From Xylanibacter ruminicola (lineage in GTDB: Bacteria > Bacteroidota > Bacteroidia > Bacteroidales > Bacteroidaceae), in contig NZ_FNRF01000002.1 of the NCBI RefSeq assembly GCF_900107775.1, positions 499,129 through 563,128 of the forward strand: a stretch of 64,000 nucleotides of DNA. Direction: 5' to 3'. This document shows, piece after piece, positions 9,371 to 18,990 of the stretch. The notes beneath the pieces were generated by a model. That model ran no database searches, was not told where the DNA came from, and saw only the letters and a program-made list of their open reading frames with translations. The first letter of the stretch is position 1; each line of letters begins with the position of its first letter. Position numbers and translations under genes: made by a program.

Positions 9371-9412
9371 GCCAACTTAATCTCCTGACGATTAAGTTGG
9401 CATTTTCTATTT
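9371..9412 (+). terminator. Terminator after the ImmA/IrrE gene
   Basis: GCCAACTTAATC (9371-9382) and GATTAAGTTGGC (9390-9401) form a perfect 12-bp stem with a 7-nt loop, followed by ATTTTCTATTTT. Confidence 0.85.
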
Positions 9413-9574
9413 TGTCTGTATCAGAAAAACATCGTAATTTCGCACTCAGATATCGACACCTGGGGCATGAACCGAGCACGGGCCACGGGGACGGATAAGG
9501 TGAAAGCGTAACCACTATACCGAAGTCCGTTTGTGCGAGTGGGTAAACCTCATACATAAAAATATAAGAATAGT
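9413..9574 (+). promoter_or_regulatory. Probable promoter and leader of the VirE-N/DUF3987 operon
   Basis: TTTG near 9411-9414 and TAATTTCG (9435-9442, one mismatch to TAnnTTTG) about 20 nt apart suggest a weak promoter. It would give a leader of about 130 nt containing GC-rich, self-complementary stretches (for example around 9470-9500). No ORF is apparent in it. Confidence 0.4.
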
Positions 9575-10183
9575 ATGATGGATAAAAATAACACCCCACA
9601 ATCCGCTAGCAGCTGGAATGCTGCCGATGCGCGGATGAGCTTCTTTACGAAGCCGATTACGAACAAGTGGCCGACTGCCGAGCCGGTATCACTATTCCAA
9701 GTTTATCAGTATGTACACACGCGCAGATACTTACCCGAGACGCGTGAGCTTAGAGCCATCACCGACGACGACAAGGCACGACAGTACAAGGGCCAGCACC
9801 TTGACTACGTGACACCATCTGGCATATTCAGCTATTGCAGCGATACGTCGCTCGTTCAGCATTCTAGCGTACTGTGTATAGACCTCGACTACCTTTGCGA
9901 ACGCGTGGAGAAACTGTTCGAGTTGCTTATCAACGACCCGATGTTCGAGACGCTGCTGCTCTTTCGCTCGCCACGTGGATTCGGACTAAAATGGTTTATC
10001 CACATTGACCTGACTCGTTGCGACCATCGCACTTGGTTCCAGGCTGTACGTAACTACCTGATGCATACTTATCACTTAAGCGACAAGCAGGTTGACAAGA
10101 TGTGCGGCAATCCGTCAAGAGCTTGCTTTCTGTGCTATGATCCTGATGCATATCTTGCACCATATCTATACGAGAATTTTTAA
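9575..10183 (+). CDS. BT4734/BF3469-like protein (VirE N-terminal domain)
   Basis: A 202-residue protein matching the VirE-N/BT4734-like family, common in Bacteroidetes genomes and mobile elements. It has a core LCIDLDYL acidic motif near residue 110 and a later LLLFRSPRGFGLKWFI segment. Both fit an archaeo-eukaryotic primase-like fold with an acidic metal site; this structural reading is inference. It is followed 31 bp later by the DUF3987 gene, and in many relatives the two domains are fused or adjacent. Likely role: a primase-type protein working with the DUF3987 ATPase. No membrane segment. Confidence 0.8.
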   Translation: MMDKNNTPQSASSWNAADARMSFFTKPITNKWPTAEPVSLFQVYQYVHTRRYLPETRELRAITDDDKARQYKGQHLDYVTPSGIFSYCSDTSLVQHSSVLCIDLDYLCERVEKLFELLINDPMFETLLLFRSPRGFGLKWFIHIDLTRCDHRTWFQAVRNYLMHTYHLSDKQVDKMCGNPSRACFLCYDPDAYLAPYLYENF

Positions 10184-10214
10184 TTAGTAACACAAACAAT
10201 ACAAACAAAATATT

Positions 10215-12122
10215 ATGGACAAAAAAATTTTTGATCCCATGGCTTGGGCCTCGGCAAGCGAAGCACCTACAGCCGAACATGTGAACTACCAGCAGAATTC
10301 AGAACTTGAAAAGGCCAAGGCAACTACCGACGAATTGCTGAGAATAGGAGCCAACATAGCTGAGAGCTACGACGACTATCTGCATTTGGGATTTGCCTTA
10401 GCCGACGGTCTGGGTGCTGACGGCCGAGAGTTGTACCATCAACTCTGCGCCCAAAGCACCAAGTACCGCGCGAAGGATTGCGAGGCGAAATGGCAGGAGT
10501 GCCTCTCAAAGCACGACGGTCGAACTACTATCGCAAGTTTTTACAAAATGGCACAGCAAGCAGGCGCCGACCTCAGCGCTATCAGCCGTCAGTTTCCCTC
10601 AAATCCCTCAAGCCCTCACGTAGATGTAGAGCACTCTGCTTATAGTAGTAATACATATTCTTCTAATAATTATCCTTTTTCCCCAACTACCCTCAACCAT
10701 GAGGGAAGTGAGGAAAGTGAGGGAAACAATACAGAGTTGAGTTCAACTAACAACACACAGTACACTGAAACTTTTTCTGACAAACTTAACCACAGCAAGC
10801 TACCTACCCTGCTCCGTGTGCCTGTTGAGACACAAACAGAAGTTGAAGGAAGAGATAAAGTGATACTTGCAGCACTTACACTTTACTCTGGTGCTATGCC
10901 AAGCGTTTTCGGTATCTATGATGGTAAGCGCGTGTACCCACCGTTCTATACACTCATCGACGCACCATCGGGAGCCGACAAGGGTGTGATATCCGATTGT
11001 CGCCAGCTGCTGATGCCTATAGAATGGGAAATACGCCAGCAGTACAACAACGAGCTGGAGAAATACAAGCAGGAACTGACAAAATGGACAGCACTCGACA
11101 AGAAGCAACGCGCCAGTCAGCAGGAACCAGAAAAACCCGTCTATCGCTCTTTGTTCATCCCAGCCAATTCATCGGCCACCGCAGCCTATCAGGCTCTGGC
11201 TGATAACAACGAATGGGGTATCATCTTCGAAACCGAGGCCGACACCCTGACACAAGCCTTGAAGCAAGACTATGGCGACTATAGTGATGGACTGCGCAAA
11301 GCGTTCCATCACGAGACCATCAGCTATAGCAGAAGAAAAGACGATGAGCACGTAAACCTGAATTGTCCACGACTGGCATCGCTCCTCACCTGTACTCCAG
11401 GTCAGATACCGCAGCTGTTATCGCCCCAACAGGTAGAGAACGGTCTGGCCAACCGTTTCCTATTTTACAATCTTCGTAGCAAGCATGAGTGGCGAAATGT
11501 ATTTGCACAGTGTGATGAGCCCATATCTGATCAACTCTTAAAGGTAGGACAACGATATCTTGAACTTTATCACGACTTGGAGAAACAAAGTCATCAACCG
11601 CTGCAATTCGTACTCAGTGTAGAACAGCAACAGCGTTTTAACGAATACTTCTCTGGCCTGCTGCTTGAGCAGATCGGTCTGTACGGCGAACAACTTGATG
11701 CATTCGTGAAACGTCTTGGACTTTCCACGTTCCGACTGGCCATGGTGCTTACCGTGCTTCGCTGTAATGACCACCAGCCAAAACTCGAGCCACTGTCGCA
11801 AACACTCGTCTGTGCCGAGGACGATTTCTGTACGGCTATGACAATTGCCAACTGCCTGATTAACCACACTACCCATGTGTATGCTAATCTACTACCTCAC
11901 GACGATGTTAAGAGTTTAGCTACAGGCATCACGCTTTCGGCAGCAGAAAAATCGCTTTTCGATGCTATCGGTAAAGATTTTACCACTCAGGATTGCAAAC
12001 AGGCAGCTGCCGCCCTTGGCATTACATGGAAATCGGCCGAAAGATATATAGGAAAGTTCGTTAGCACCTATCATATTGTTGACCGTATCAAGAACGGGCA
12101 CTATCACAAGAAAAACGCATAA
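10215..12122 (+). CDS. DUF3987 domain protein (primase/helicase-associated)
   Basis: A 635-residue protein. Residues about 35-105 look like the primase C-terminal (PriCT-2) region, with AESYDDYLHLGFALADGLG. Residues about 110-190 are a Ser/Asn-rich linker. From about residue 195 the DUF3987 domain follows, with a P-loop-like DAPSGADKGVI. The C-terminal part carries a likely winged-helix segment (TTQDCKQAAAALGITWKSAERYI). It is probably co-transcribed with the VirE-N gene and followed by a strong terminator. The set with an HU-type protein downstream is a recurring Bacteroidales arrangement whose function is not established. Confidence 0.85.
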   Translation: MDKKIFDPMAWASASEAPTAEHVNYQQNSELEKAKATTDELLRIGANIAESYDDYLHLGFALADGLGADGRELYHQLCAQSTKYRAKDCEAKWQECLSKHDGRTTIASFYKMAQQAGADLSAISRQFPSNPSSPHVDVEHSAYSSNTYSSNNYPFSPTTLNHEGSEESEGNNTELSSTNNTQYTETFSDKLNHSKLPTLLRVPVETQTEVEGRDKVILAALTLYSGAMPSVFGIYDGKRVYPPFYTLIDAPSGADKGVISDCRQLLMPIEWEIRQQYNNELEKYKQELTKWTALDKKQRASQQEPEKPVYRSLFIPANSSATAAYQALADNNEWGIIFETEADTLTQALKQDYGDYSDGLRKAFHHETISYSRRKDDEHVNLNCPRLASLLTCTPGQIPQLLSPQQVENGLANRFLFYNLRSKHEWRNVFAQCDEPISDQLLKVGQRYLELYHDLEKQSHQPLQFVLSVEQQQRFNEYFSGLLLEQIGLYGEQLDAFVKRLGLSTFRLAMVLTVLRCNDHQPKLEPLSQTLVCAEDDFCTAMTIANCLINHTTHVYANLLPHDDVKSLATGITLSAAEKSLFDAIGKDFTTQDCKQAAAALGITWKSAERYIGKFVSTYHIVDRIKNGHYHKKNA

Positions 12123-12140
12123 CTACCTCTCAATCGTAAT

Positions 12141-12185
12141 GAGCCGTAACCTCAACCGCCACGGGATTACGGCTCGTTTTTCTTT
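12141..12185 (+). terminator. Terminator after the DUF3987 gene
   Basis: GAGCCGTAA (12141-12149) pairs with TTACGGCTC (12167-12175), followed by GTTTTTCTTT. Confidence 0.8.
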
Positions 12186-12276
12186 ACATTACGACCGCCT
12201 TTAAAAGCATAGGTTAATTAACAATATTTAGCTAAAGAAAAGCGTTAAAAAACTTGCGTAATCCAATTATTTTTCG

Positions 12277-12284
12277 TACCTTTG
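12277..12284 (+). promoter_or_regulatory. Promoter -7 box for the HU-family gene
   Basis: TACCTTTG with a CTTG about 20 nt upstream. Predicted transcription start near 12290, about 55 nt before the ATG. Confidence 0.6.
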
Positions 12285-12344
12285 TAAACAGAAAAGGTAG
12301 GAAAATCCTAACCTTGTTAATGTTTCACTTAATAATCTAATACC

Positions 12345-12887
12345 ATGAGTAAGATTCTTTACGAAGTTTATCAGAATGACATCAAAGACTCAGAGTCGGC
12401 GATGTACGGAAAGTGGTACGCCCGACTGAAGAGTACCGAAACCATGACCCTGACAAAGATGGCTAAGCACATCTCTGAACACGGATCGGTATTTACCGAG
12501 GATGTGGTAGAAGGCGTCATCAAGAAGTTCAAGACCTGTCTGCTTGAATTGCTCCTCGACTCGAAGAAGGTAAAGGTGGCCGGACTTGGCACTTTCTATC
12601 TGACTTGTGAGTGCACCAAAGGCGGCGCCGACAAAGCCGAGGACTTTAATGTGAACCAGCACCTGTCGGCACTCCACATCCGATTCCTGCCCGACCAGAC
12701 TGCTGAGGACAACCTCTCGAGCCGCGAGTTCATCAAGAAGGCTGAGTTTGTGAACGTCAAGAACCTGCTGTCGGGCAGCACCGATGATTCTGGCGAGAAT
12801 CAGGAGAACGGTAGCAACACATCAGGTGGCGGCAGCACCAATACTGGTGGCAACACCGATGGCGACGATGAGTCGTACGGTGATTAA
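12345..12887 (+). CDS. HU-related DNA-binding protein
   Basis: A 180-residue protein of the Bacteroidetes HU-related family (histone-like, longer than classical HU of about 90 residues). Residues about 1-125 hold the HU fold: helix pair, KVKVAGLGTFYL strand, then LHIRFLP. The last 45 residues are a Gly/Ser/Asn/Asp-rich tail (GGGSTNTGG...), probably disordered. It probably bends or coats DNA. It has its own promoter and terminator, so it is a single-gene unit next to the VirE-N/DUF3987 pair. Confidence 0.88.
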   Translation: MSKILYEVYQNDIKDSESAMYGKWYARLKSTETMTLTKMAKHISEHGSVFTEDVVEGVIKKFKTCLLELLLDSKKVKVAGLGTFYLTCECTKGGADKAEDFNVNQHLSALHIRFLPDQTAEDNLSSREFIKKAEFVNVKNLLSGSTDDSGENQENGSNTSGGGSTNTGGNTDGDDESYGD

Positions 12888-12892
12888 ACGAA

Positions 12893-12930
12893 GAGAGAGG
12901 TCAGCAACATTACCGCTGGCCTCTCTTTTT
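12893..12930 (+). terminator. Terminator after the HU-family gene
   Basis: AGAGAGGTCAGC pairs with GCTGGCCTCTCT (12 pairs, one G-U), followed by TTTTTATT. Confidence 0.85.
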
Positions 12931-12952
12931 ATTCTTTCATTCTTTCAATCTT

Positions 12953-13348
12953 TCATTCTTTCTTCAGAAAGTCTAAAGGATTTATTTCCTCAAGTTTCTT
13001 TTTGATAAGCTGGCGGGCTTGGTCCTCGTCGAGGGTGTAAACGTGGTTAAACACGCCTACGGATACCATGATAAACTCGCCTTCGTAATCTACAAAGCCA
13101 AGACTGTAGAAGCGGTGGTCGCGAACCAGGAAACTGGTGTTCAGGAACTGATCAACGGCTGTGGTGGCGGCTACCGAGGCTATCGAGCCTAACGGACCAT
13201 CGATGTTGTTTTCGCGCAATTCGGCACTAACAGCACCCTTAACAACCGATTTTATGGTATCAACATGCTGCTGGCGATCGGGCGTGGTGACCATCAAGCC
13301 TAAGGCAATGGCACCAATGATTACTAAAAAGATAACTAACTTTTTCAT
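12953..13348 (-). CDS. DUF4359 family protein
   Basis: A 131-residue protein with one N-terminal membrane helix or signal anchor (residues about 3-22), then a soluble part with YSLGFVDYEGEFIMVSVGVF, the characteristic DUF4359 strand pattern. Function unknown; the soluble part is probably exposed outside the inner membrane. It is the last gene of a four-gene minus-strand unit, two bases after tilS. Confidence 0.75.
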   Translation of the reverse strand: MKKLVIFLVIIGAIALGLMVTTPDRQQHVDTIKSVVKGAVSAELRENNIDGPLGSIASVAATTAVDQFLNTSFLVRDHRFYSLGFVDYEGEFIMVSVGVFNHVYTLDEDQARQLIKKKLEEINPLDFLKKE

Positions 13349-13350
13349 GC

Positions 13351-14658
13351 CTAGTTTACTTTATTTATTGTTATACGTAGAACCTTGCTGGTATCGTTGC
13401 TTACACGAAAACGGTTATCGGTGCGGCGACCAATTAGCCACACAATGGCGCCTGTGGCATCGGTTACTACCTCCTGGTGGCGCTTATCCAAGATACTGAC
13501 CTTCTGGTCGGTAAGATAGTCGCTCACCAGTTTGCTGCCTTTCATACCAAAAGGTACGAATCTGTCGCCCTGCTCTACAAGGCGCACCGTGAGCGGGAAC
13601 TGCACCTTATCGGCATCGAGCGTAGCCACATAGGGCTCACGCGATACGGTGGTATCGGTGGTTATCTCGAACTTAAAGGCCGTTTGGGCTTCGTCGCGAT
13701 AGGTACCTGTCTCGGGTATTTTAAGCGGTTTAATCGGCTCTTCAATAGGCTCAACCTCAAAGAATTCGCGATCAACCACTAACCTATGTGTTGCCGAAAG
13801 AAATTCACGCCCAGTCTCGTTCATGCAATCAAGTATCTGTTCGGTTTGCGTAGAGTTAAAGCCCAATGGCGACAGCCACTCGTGAAGTATCGACGGCATC
13901 GACGGTGTTATGTCTGAATCTTTGTAGAACTTATTATCAGTTATAAAGTTATCAATATAATCTTTTATTTGCTTATTATATACCTCCTCGGCCTCGCGCA
14001 GGTAATTGGCGGTTTTATAGATGTTGGCCATAGCGCCAGGGGCGATTTCTTCGAGAAGCGGCAACACCATAAGACGAATTTTGTTACGCAGCACGTCGGC
14101 CTCGAGATTGCTTGAATCGGTAACGAAGGCTTGTCCGATGGAATCGAGATATTGTAGGATATCCTGTCGATTAATACACAATAACGGACGGCGCACGATA
14201 TCGTTCTTAGGACGTATGCCTGTAAGCCCATGTATGCCGGCACCACGTGCCAGGTTCATCATCAGCGTCTCAACAGCATCGTCGCGATGATGGGCGATGC
14301 ACACGTCGTTAGCTCCGATATCCTGACAAAGCTGACGGAAATAGCCGTAGCGCAAATCGCGTGCAGCCATCTCAATACTTACTTTATGTAGTGCTGCGTA
14401 TTCTTTTGTGTCGAAATGAATTACGTGAAGCGGAATATCGTGCTGCTTGCAAAGGTTACGTACAAACTGCTCGTCGCGATCGCTCTCTTCGCCACGTAAA
14501 CGGAAATTACAATGTGCAGCCTCGATTCTATAGCCCAAATCCTTTAAAATCAAGAGCAAGGCTACCGAGTCGGCTCCACCGCTCAGGCCCACCAAGTGCA
14601 GATCGAAGCGATAAAGAAGCTTCTCGCGCTCAATAAACTTTCTAACCTTATTCAACAT
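13351..14658 (-). CDS. tilS: tRNA(Ile)-lysidine synthetase
   Basis: TilS attaches lysine to C34 of tRNA-Ile(CAU) so that it reads AUA; it is essential. The PP-loop ATP-binding motif SGGADSVAL lies near residues 25-33. The typical AHCNFRLRGEESDRDEQF segment follows, and the C-terminal TilS domain contains LVEQGDRFVPFGMKGSK. At 435 residues the length is normal for the long form. It overlaps the upstream methyltransferase gene by 11 bp, so the two are translationally coupled. Confidence 0.95.
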   Translation of the reverse strand: MLNKVRKFIEREKLLYRFDLHLVGLSGGADSVALLLILKDLGYRIEAAHCNFRLRGEESDRDEQFVRNLCKQHDIPLHVIHFDTKEYAALHKVSIEMAARDLRYGYFRQLCQDIGANDVCIAHHRDDAVETLMMNLARGAGIHGLTGIRPKNDIVRRPLLCINRQDILQYLDSIGQAFVTDSSNLEADVLRNKIRLMVLPLLEEIAPGAMANIYKTANYLREAEEVYNKQIKDYIDNFITDNKFYKDSDITPSMPSILHEWLSPLGFNSTQTEQILDCMNETGREFLSATHRLVVDREFFEVEPIEEPIKPLKIPETGTYRDEAQTAFKFEITTDTTVSREPYVATLDADKVQFPLTVRLVEQGDRFVPFGMKGSKLVSDYLTDQKVSILDKRHQEVVTDATGAIVWLIGRRTDNRFRVSNDTSKVLRITINKVN

Positions 14659-15820
14659 ACAACACCAGGCCTTTCAGATATTCGCCCTCGGGGTGATAGA
14701 TGTTAATAGGATGGTCGGCTGGCTGGTGCAGCTGGTGCAGAATGCGCACCTTGCGACCAGCCTGAGCTGCTGCTGTGAACACAGCATTGCGGAAGTTATC
14801 TTTAGTAACTACCTGCGAGCAACTGAATGTAAAGAGTATGCCGCCTGGCTGAATCTTCTGGAAAGCCTTGTTGTTCAGGCGGGTGTAGCCCTTCAATGCA
14901 TTATGCAGGGCACCACGGTGCTTGGCAAATGCAGGAGGGTCGAGAATAATCAGATCGTAATTGTTACCTGCCTGCTCAAGATACTTAAAGGCATCTTCGC
15001 AGAAGGCCTCGTGGCGGTTGTCGCCCTCAAAGTTCAGGGCTACATTGCGGTTGGTAAGCTCGATGGCCTTAGCGCTGCTATCTACCGAGTGTACCAGCTT
15101 GGCGCCGCCGCGCATGGCGTAAACCGAGAATCCACCGGTGTAGCAGAACATGTTAAGCACGCTCTTGCCGGCCGAATAACGCTCGAGCAGCGAACGGTTA
15201 TCGCGCTGATCCACGAAGAATCCGGTTTTCTGTCCGCGCAGCCAATCTACATAGAACTTCAAGCCATTCTCGAGTGCCACATTATCCTCGCTGCCGCCAT
15301 ATACAAAGCCGTTCTCCATGTCGTCCATAAACGGCAGTGTGGTTTCGCTCTTGTAATATACATTATCAATACGACTACCCATTACCTTTACCAGCTGCTC
15401 GGCTATCTGCTTGCGCTGCAGGTGCATGCCAATACTGTGAGCCTGCATCACGGCGGTGCGGTCGTAAACGTCGATAATCAGTCCGGGCAGGTTATCACCC
15501 TCACCGTGTACCAGACGGTAGGTGTTGTTCTTGGGATTGTCGGCAATGCCGATGGATTGGCGCACTTTAAGTGCCGAGGCCAGTCGTGATGCCCAGAAAT
15601 CAGCATCGATATCAACATCGCGGAACGAGAGGATACGTACGGCGATAGAGCCCATCTGGAAGTGACCCACAGCGATGAAATCGCCATGATTGGTTAATAC
15701 GCGTACCAGGTCGCCATCCTTCAAATTGTCGTCGGCCTGTGCAATGGCACCCGAGAATACCCATGGATGGAAACGCAGTAAACTCTCTTCCTTACCTCGC
15801 TTAAGATATAGTTTCTTCAT
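14648..15820 (-). CDS. Class I rRNA (cytosine-C5) methyltransferase, RlmI-like
   Basis: A 390-residue protein with an N-terminal PUA domain (residues 1-75, KLYLKRGKEESLLRFHPWVF), a linker EEHD-like region, and a Rossmann methyltransferase core. The SAM motif is LNMFCYTGGFSVYA, then VDSSAKAIELT, DPPAFAKHR and a FSCSQVV segment. This is the RlmI/YccW architecture, which methylates 23S rRNA at C1962 in E. coli; the exact target here is inferred. It overlaps tilS by 11 bp and the exonuclease gene by 20 bp. Confidence 0.9.
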   Translation of the reverse strand: MKKLYLKRGKEESLLRFHPWVFSGAIAQADDNLKDGDLVRVLTNHGDFIAVGHFQMGSIAVRILSFRDVDIDADFWASRLASALKVRQSIGIADNPKNNTYRLVHGEGDNLPGLIIDVYDRTAVMQAHSIGMHLQRKQIAEQLVKVMGSRIDNVYYKSETTLPFMDDMENGFVYGGSEDNVALENGLKFYVDWLRGQKTGFFVDQRDNRSLLERYSAGKSVLNMFCYTGGFSVYAMRGGAKLVHSVDSSAKAIELTNRNVALNFEGDNRHEAFCEDAFKYLEQAGNNYDLIILDPPAFAKHRGALHNALKGYTRLNNKAFQKIQPGGILFTFSCSQVVTKDNFRNAVFTAAAQAGRKVRILHQLHQPADHPINIYHPEGEYLKGLVLYVE

Positions 15821-16454
15821 TATTCTTAGTTGTTATTTCTGGAACGATAACCAGTTGATAATCATTATTTTCAATCATTCTTTTAAACTCGTTGTAAAGC
15901 TGTACGCAGGCCCACGCATCGGTGGCTGCATAGCGCTTCTGATGGTCGTCGAGCACGTCGCGCTCCCAGTTGGTTAGCTGCTCGCGTTTGCTGATGCGCT
16001 CGCCAAATACGTTGGCGTAGAGCTTAGCCAGACTCTGATCCTCGATGCCCATCTTGCGGGCCATATCCTGCAAATCTACAAACTCGCCCATCTCAAACTC
16101 GCCTAACTGGTGCAAGCCCAATGCATCGTTTCGCCATGCCAGGCCCACCTTGGTTACGGTGTTGTCGGCCAACAAGCGCTTAACGGCAGGGCAAAGACCA
16201 ATGTGATTCAAACGGAACAGGAAGCAGCAGTTCTCGGTGGATACCTGCAGCAACGAGCACTTGTGGTGTACGCCCTTTTTAAAGCTGGGGCGTGTTTCGG
16301 TATCGAACCCAAGCACGGGTTGAGCCAGCAGGTAATCAACTGCCCGCTCGGCTTCGGCTTGCGACACCACTACCACGATCTTTCCGTCGAAACAGGCACG
16401 TGGAAATTGCGAAATTGCCTTCTTATCTACCTTGTTTTGTATTAACTTTTTCAT
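15801..16454 (-). CDS. 3'-5' exonuclease, DEDDy family (RNase D-like)
   Basis: The exonuclease motifs are visible: LGFDTETRP (DxE, residues about 45-53), VGLAWRNDAL (second acidic motif) and YAATDAWACVQLY (DEDDy Tyr/Asp). It lacks the HRDC domains of true RNase D and is a single-domain exonuclease common in Bacteroidetes. The in-frame ATG at 16466 falls inside the promoter -7 box, so MKKLIQN at 16454 is taken as the start, giving 217 residues and a very short leader. It is the first gene of the unit with the rRNA methyltransferase, tilS and DUF4359. Confidence 0.88.
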   Translation of the reverse strand: MKKLIQNKVDKKAISQFPRACFDGKIVVVVSQAEAERAVDYLLAQPVLGFDTETRPSFKKGVHHKCSLLQVSTENCCFLFRLNHIGLCPAVKRLLADNTVTKVGLAWRNDALGLHQLGEFEMGEFVDLQDMARKMGIEDQSLAKLYANVFGERISKREQLTNWERDVLDDHQKRYAATDAWACVQLYNEFKRMIENNDYQLVIVPEITTKNNEETIS

Positions 16455-16463
16455 TTCTGCGTG

Positions 16464-16471
16464 CAAAATTA
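16464..16471 (-). promoter_or_regulatory. Promoter -7 box of the exonuclease-tilS operon
   Basis: The minus strand reads TAATTTTG (forward CAAAATTA), placing transcription start near 16458 and rejecting the upstream ATG at 16466. Confidence 0.6.
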
Positions 16472-16514
16472 TAAAAAAAATCCCGATTTATGATGAAATA
16501 TGAGCGATTTTAGC

Positions 16515-16522
16515 TACTTTTG
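16515..16522 (+). promoter_or_regulatory. ftsK promoter -7 box
   Basis: TACTTTTG on the plus strand, 22 nt before the ftsK ATG. It rules out the in-frame TTG at 16520 as the start. Confidence 0.6.
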
Positions 16523-16543
16523 CACGAAAATATCATAAACTAT

Positions 16544-18988
16544 ATGAAGAAAGGAAAGAAAAAGAACTCAAACAACGAAAATAAAGAGCGCTTGAGCTTT
16601 ATTCTCGGTGCCATTATATTTGGTATTTCTATCTACCTGTGTTTCGCATTCGTGTCGTACTTTACAACGGGTGCGGCCGACCAAACCCTGATAGAGGAGC
16701 CGCGTGCCGGTGAGGTGATGAACGAACACCATGAGTTTGCCAACACCTGTGGCTCGTTGGGTGCTTATGCGTCGTGGTTCTTTATTAAGCATTGCTTTGG
16801 CTTGCCGGCATTCCTGATACCGGTACTGCTGTTCGTGGTGGCCATACACCTGATGAAGGCCTATCGTGTAAACCTGCTTAAGTGGGCACTCGCGTCGATG
16901 CTGCTTATGATTTGGGCATCGGTTGCACTGGCCACATTCCTGGAGCCGTTGTTTGCCAACGCCAGCTTCAATCCTGGTGGCGATCACGGTTTGTATATCA
17001 GCAGCTTTATTGGCAACTTGGTGGGTGCACCTGGTCTCACAGCCTTGCTTATTCTAGTGGCTGTGGCATTCCTCACCTACTTTAGTGCCGCTACAATTAT
17101 CTTTATCCGCAAGCTGCTTAACCCCGCCATCTATTATAATAAGGTAAAGTTTACCGTTAACAAGGGTGGTGACCAGACGGATACTAATGAATATGAGGAC
17201 GAGGAAGCCGAGACACTGGTGTTCGACGACCCTGCCAAGCAGGAGGTGATATTCGACAACGATGGCGGTGCAGTAGTTATCGACGAGGGCTACCAGAACG
17301 AGAATATCAACATTAAGGAAGGTCCGATGCCTAAGCCTGTCAAGCCCGAGCCTAAGCAGCCCGAAGCTACTGGCAGCGAGATTGAAATGGTGGTTGAAGA
17401 GGCCAAGGGCGACACCGAGACTGCTAACGCTAAGACCGTGGCTGATGCTGTGGAGAGCAACGAGCCTTACGATCCCAAGCGCGATCTGGAGCACTATAAG
17501 TACCCTACCCTCGACCTGCTGAAGAAATACGATAACGATGGTAAGCCCTATATCGATATGGCTGAGCAGAATGCCAACAAGAACCGTATCGTGGATGTGC
17601 TGCGCACCTTTGGTGTTGAAATCAGCAGCATTAAGGCTACCGTTGGTCCTACCATCACACTTTACGAGATTACACTGGCACAAGGCGTACGTATCCAGAA
17701 GGTGAAGAACCTTGAGGATGATATCGCCCTGAGTCTGGCTGCACTCGGTATCCGTATCATCGCCCCAATGCCTGGTAAGGGTACGGTGGGTATCGAGGTG
17801 CCAAATGCCAAGCCGTCAACCGTATCGATGGAGTCGATCCTGAACTCAAAGAAGTTCCAGGAGTCGAAGATGGAGCTGCCTTGTGCTATCGGTAAAACGA
17901 TTACCAACGAGGTGTTTATGTTCGATTTGGCCAAGGCACCACACTTGCTGGTGGCTGGTGCTACCGGTCAGGGTAAGTCGGTTGGTTTGAACGCCATCAT
18001 TACCTCTTTATTATATAAGAAGCACCCAGCCGAGCTGAAGATTGTGCTGGTTGACCCCAAGAAGGTAGAGTTCAGTTTCTACGAACCTATCTGCAACCAC
18101 TTCCTGGCTCAGGTGCCCGACGAAGAGGCCGATCCGATTATTACCGACGTAACCAAGGTGGTGCGTACCTTGAACTCGCTGTGTAAGGAGATGGATACAC
18201 GTTACGACCTGCTGAAGGTGGCCCGTGCACATAATATCAAGGAGTACAACCAGAAGTTTACAGCCCGCCAGCTGAATCCTAATAACGGTCACCGTTTCCT
18301 GCCATACATTGTGGTGGTAATCGATGAGTTCGGTGATCTGATTATGACTGCCGGTAAGGAGGTTGAGCTGCCTATCGCACGTATCGCCCAGTTGGCACGT
18401 GCCGTGGGTATCCACATGATTATCGCTACCCAGCGCCCAACAACCAATATCATTACCGGTACCATCAAGGCCAACTTCCCAAGTCGTATCGCCTTTAAGG
18501 TTTCGGCTGGTATCGACTCAAAGACCATTCTCGACCGTACAGGTGCTCAGCAGCTGATTGGTCGTGGTGATATGCTGGCGCTGGTAGGCGGCTCAGAGCC
18601 CGAGCGTGTACAGTGTGCCTTTGTGGATACGCCCGAGGTTGAGCGTATCAACGAGTACATCAGCGAGCAGCAGAGCTACGGTGCACCATTCGAGTTGCCC
18701 GAGCCTGATATGCCCGATGCCGATATGGGTGATGGTGGCGATAGAGATGTGGATATGGCTCATCTCGATCCGCTGTTCGATGATGCAGCCCGATTGATTG
18801 TTATGAACCAGAGCGGTTCTACATCACTCATACAGCGTAAGTTCGCTATCGGTTACAACCGTGCAGGCCGACTGATGGACCAGCTCGAGAAAGCTGGTGT
18901 GGTTGGTGCTGCAATGGGTTCGAAACCTCGCGAGGTACTGATTCAGGATGAGAATAGTTTGAATAATCTTTTAAATAGTTTACGATAA
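16544..18988 (+). CDS. ftsK: Chromosomal DNA translocase FtsK
   Basis: Septal DNA pump that aligns and clears the chromosome terminus at division. The N-terminus has four membrane helices (residues about 15-195). An acidic linker follows, then the motor with ATP-binding GATGQGKSVG and Walker B VVVIDEFGDL. The C-terminal gamma winged helix (last about 75 residues, FDDAARLIVMNQSGSTSLIQ) reads KOPS sequences. It has 814 residues from the ATG at 16544. Its gamma domain is nearly identical to that of a second FtsK-like protein at 53562-55661. The downstream LolA-like gene starts 2 bp after the stop. Confidence 0.97.
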   Translation: MKKGKKKNSNNENKERLSFILGAIIFGISIYLCFAFVSYFTTGAADQTLIEEPRAGEVMNEHHEFANTCGSLGAYASWFFIKHCFGLPAFLIPVLLFVVAIHLMKAYRVNLLKWALASMLLMIWASVALATFLEPLFANASFNPGGDHGLYISSFIGNLVGAPGLTALLILVAVAFLTYFSAATIIFIRKLLNPAIYYNKVKFTVNKGGDQTDTNEYEDEEAETLVFDDPAKQEVIFDNDGGAVVIDEGYQNENINIKEGPMPKPVKPEPKQPEATGSEIEMVVEEAKGDTETANAKTVADAVESNEPYDPKRDLEHYKYPTLDLLKKYDNDGKPYIDMAEQNANKNRIVDVLRTFGVEISSIKATVGPTITLYEITLAQGVRIQKVKNLEDDIALSLAALGIRIIAPMPGKGTVGIEVPNAKPSTVSMESILNSKKFQESKMELPCAIGKTITNEVFMFDLAKAPHLLVAGATGQGKSVGLNAIITSLLYKKHPAELKIVLVDPKKVEFSFYEPICNHFLAQVPDEEADPIITDVTKVVRTLNSLCKEMDTRYDLLKVARAHNIKEYNQKFTARQLNPNNGHRFLPYIVVVIDEFGDLIMTAGKEVELPIARIAQLARAVGIHMIIATQRPTTNIITGTIKANFPSRIAFKVSAGIDSKTILDRTGAQQLIGRGDMLALVGGSEPERVQCAFVDTPEVERINEYISEQQSYGAPFELPEPDMPDADMGDGGDRDVDMAHLDPLFDDAARLIVMNQSGSTSLIQRKFAIGYNRAGRLMDQLEKAGVVGAAMGSKPREVLIQDENSLNNLLNSLR

Positions 18989-18990
18989 AA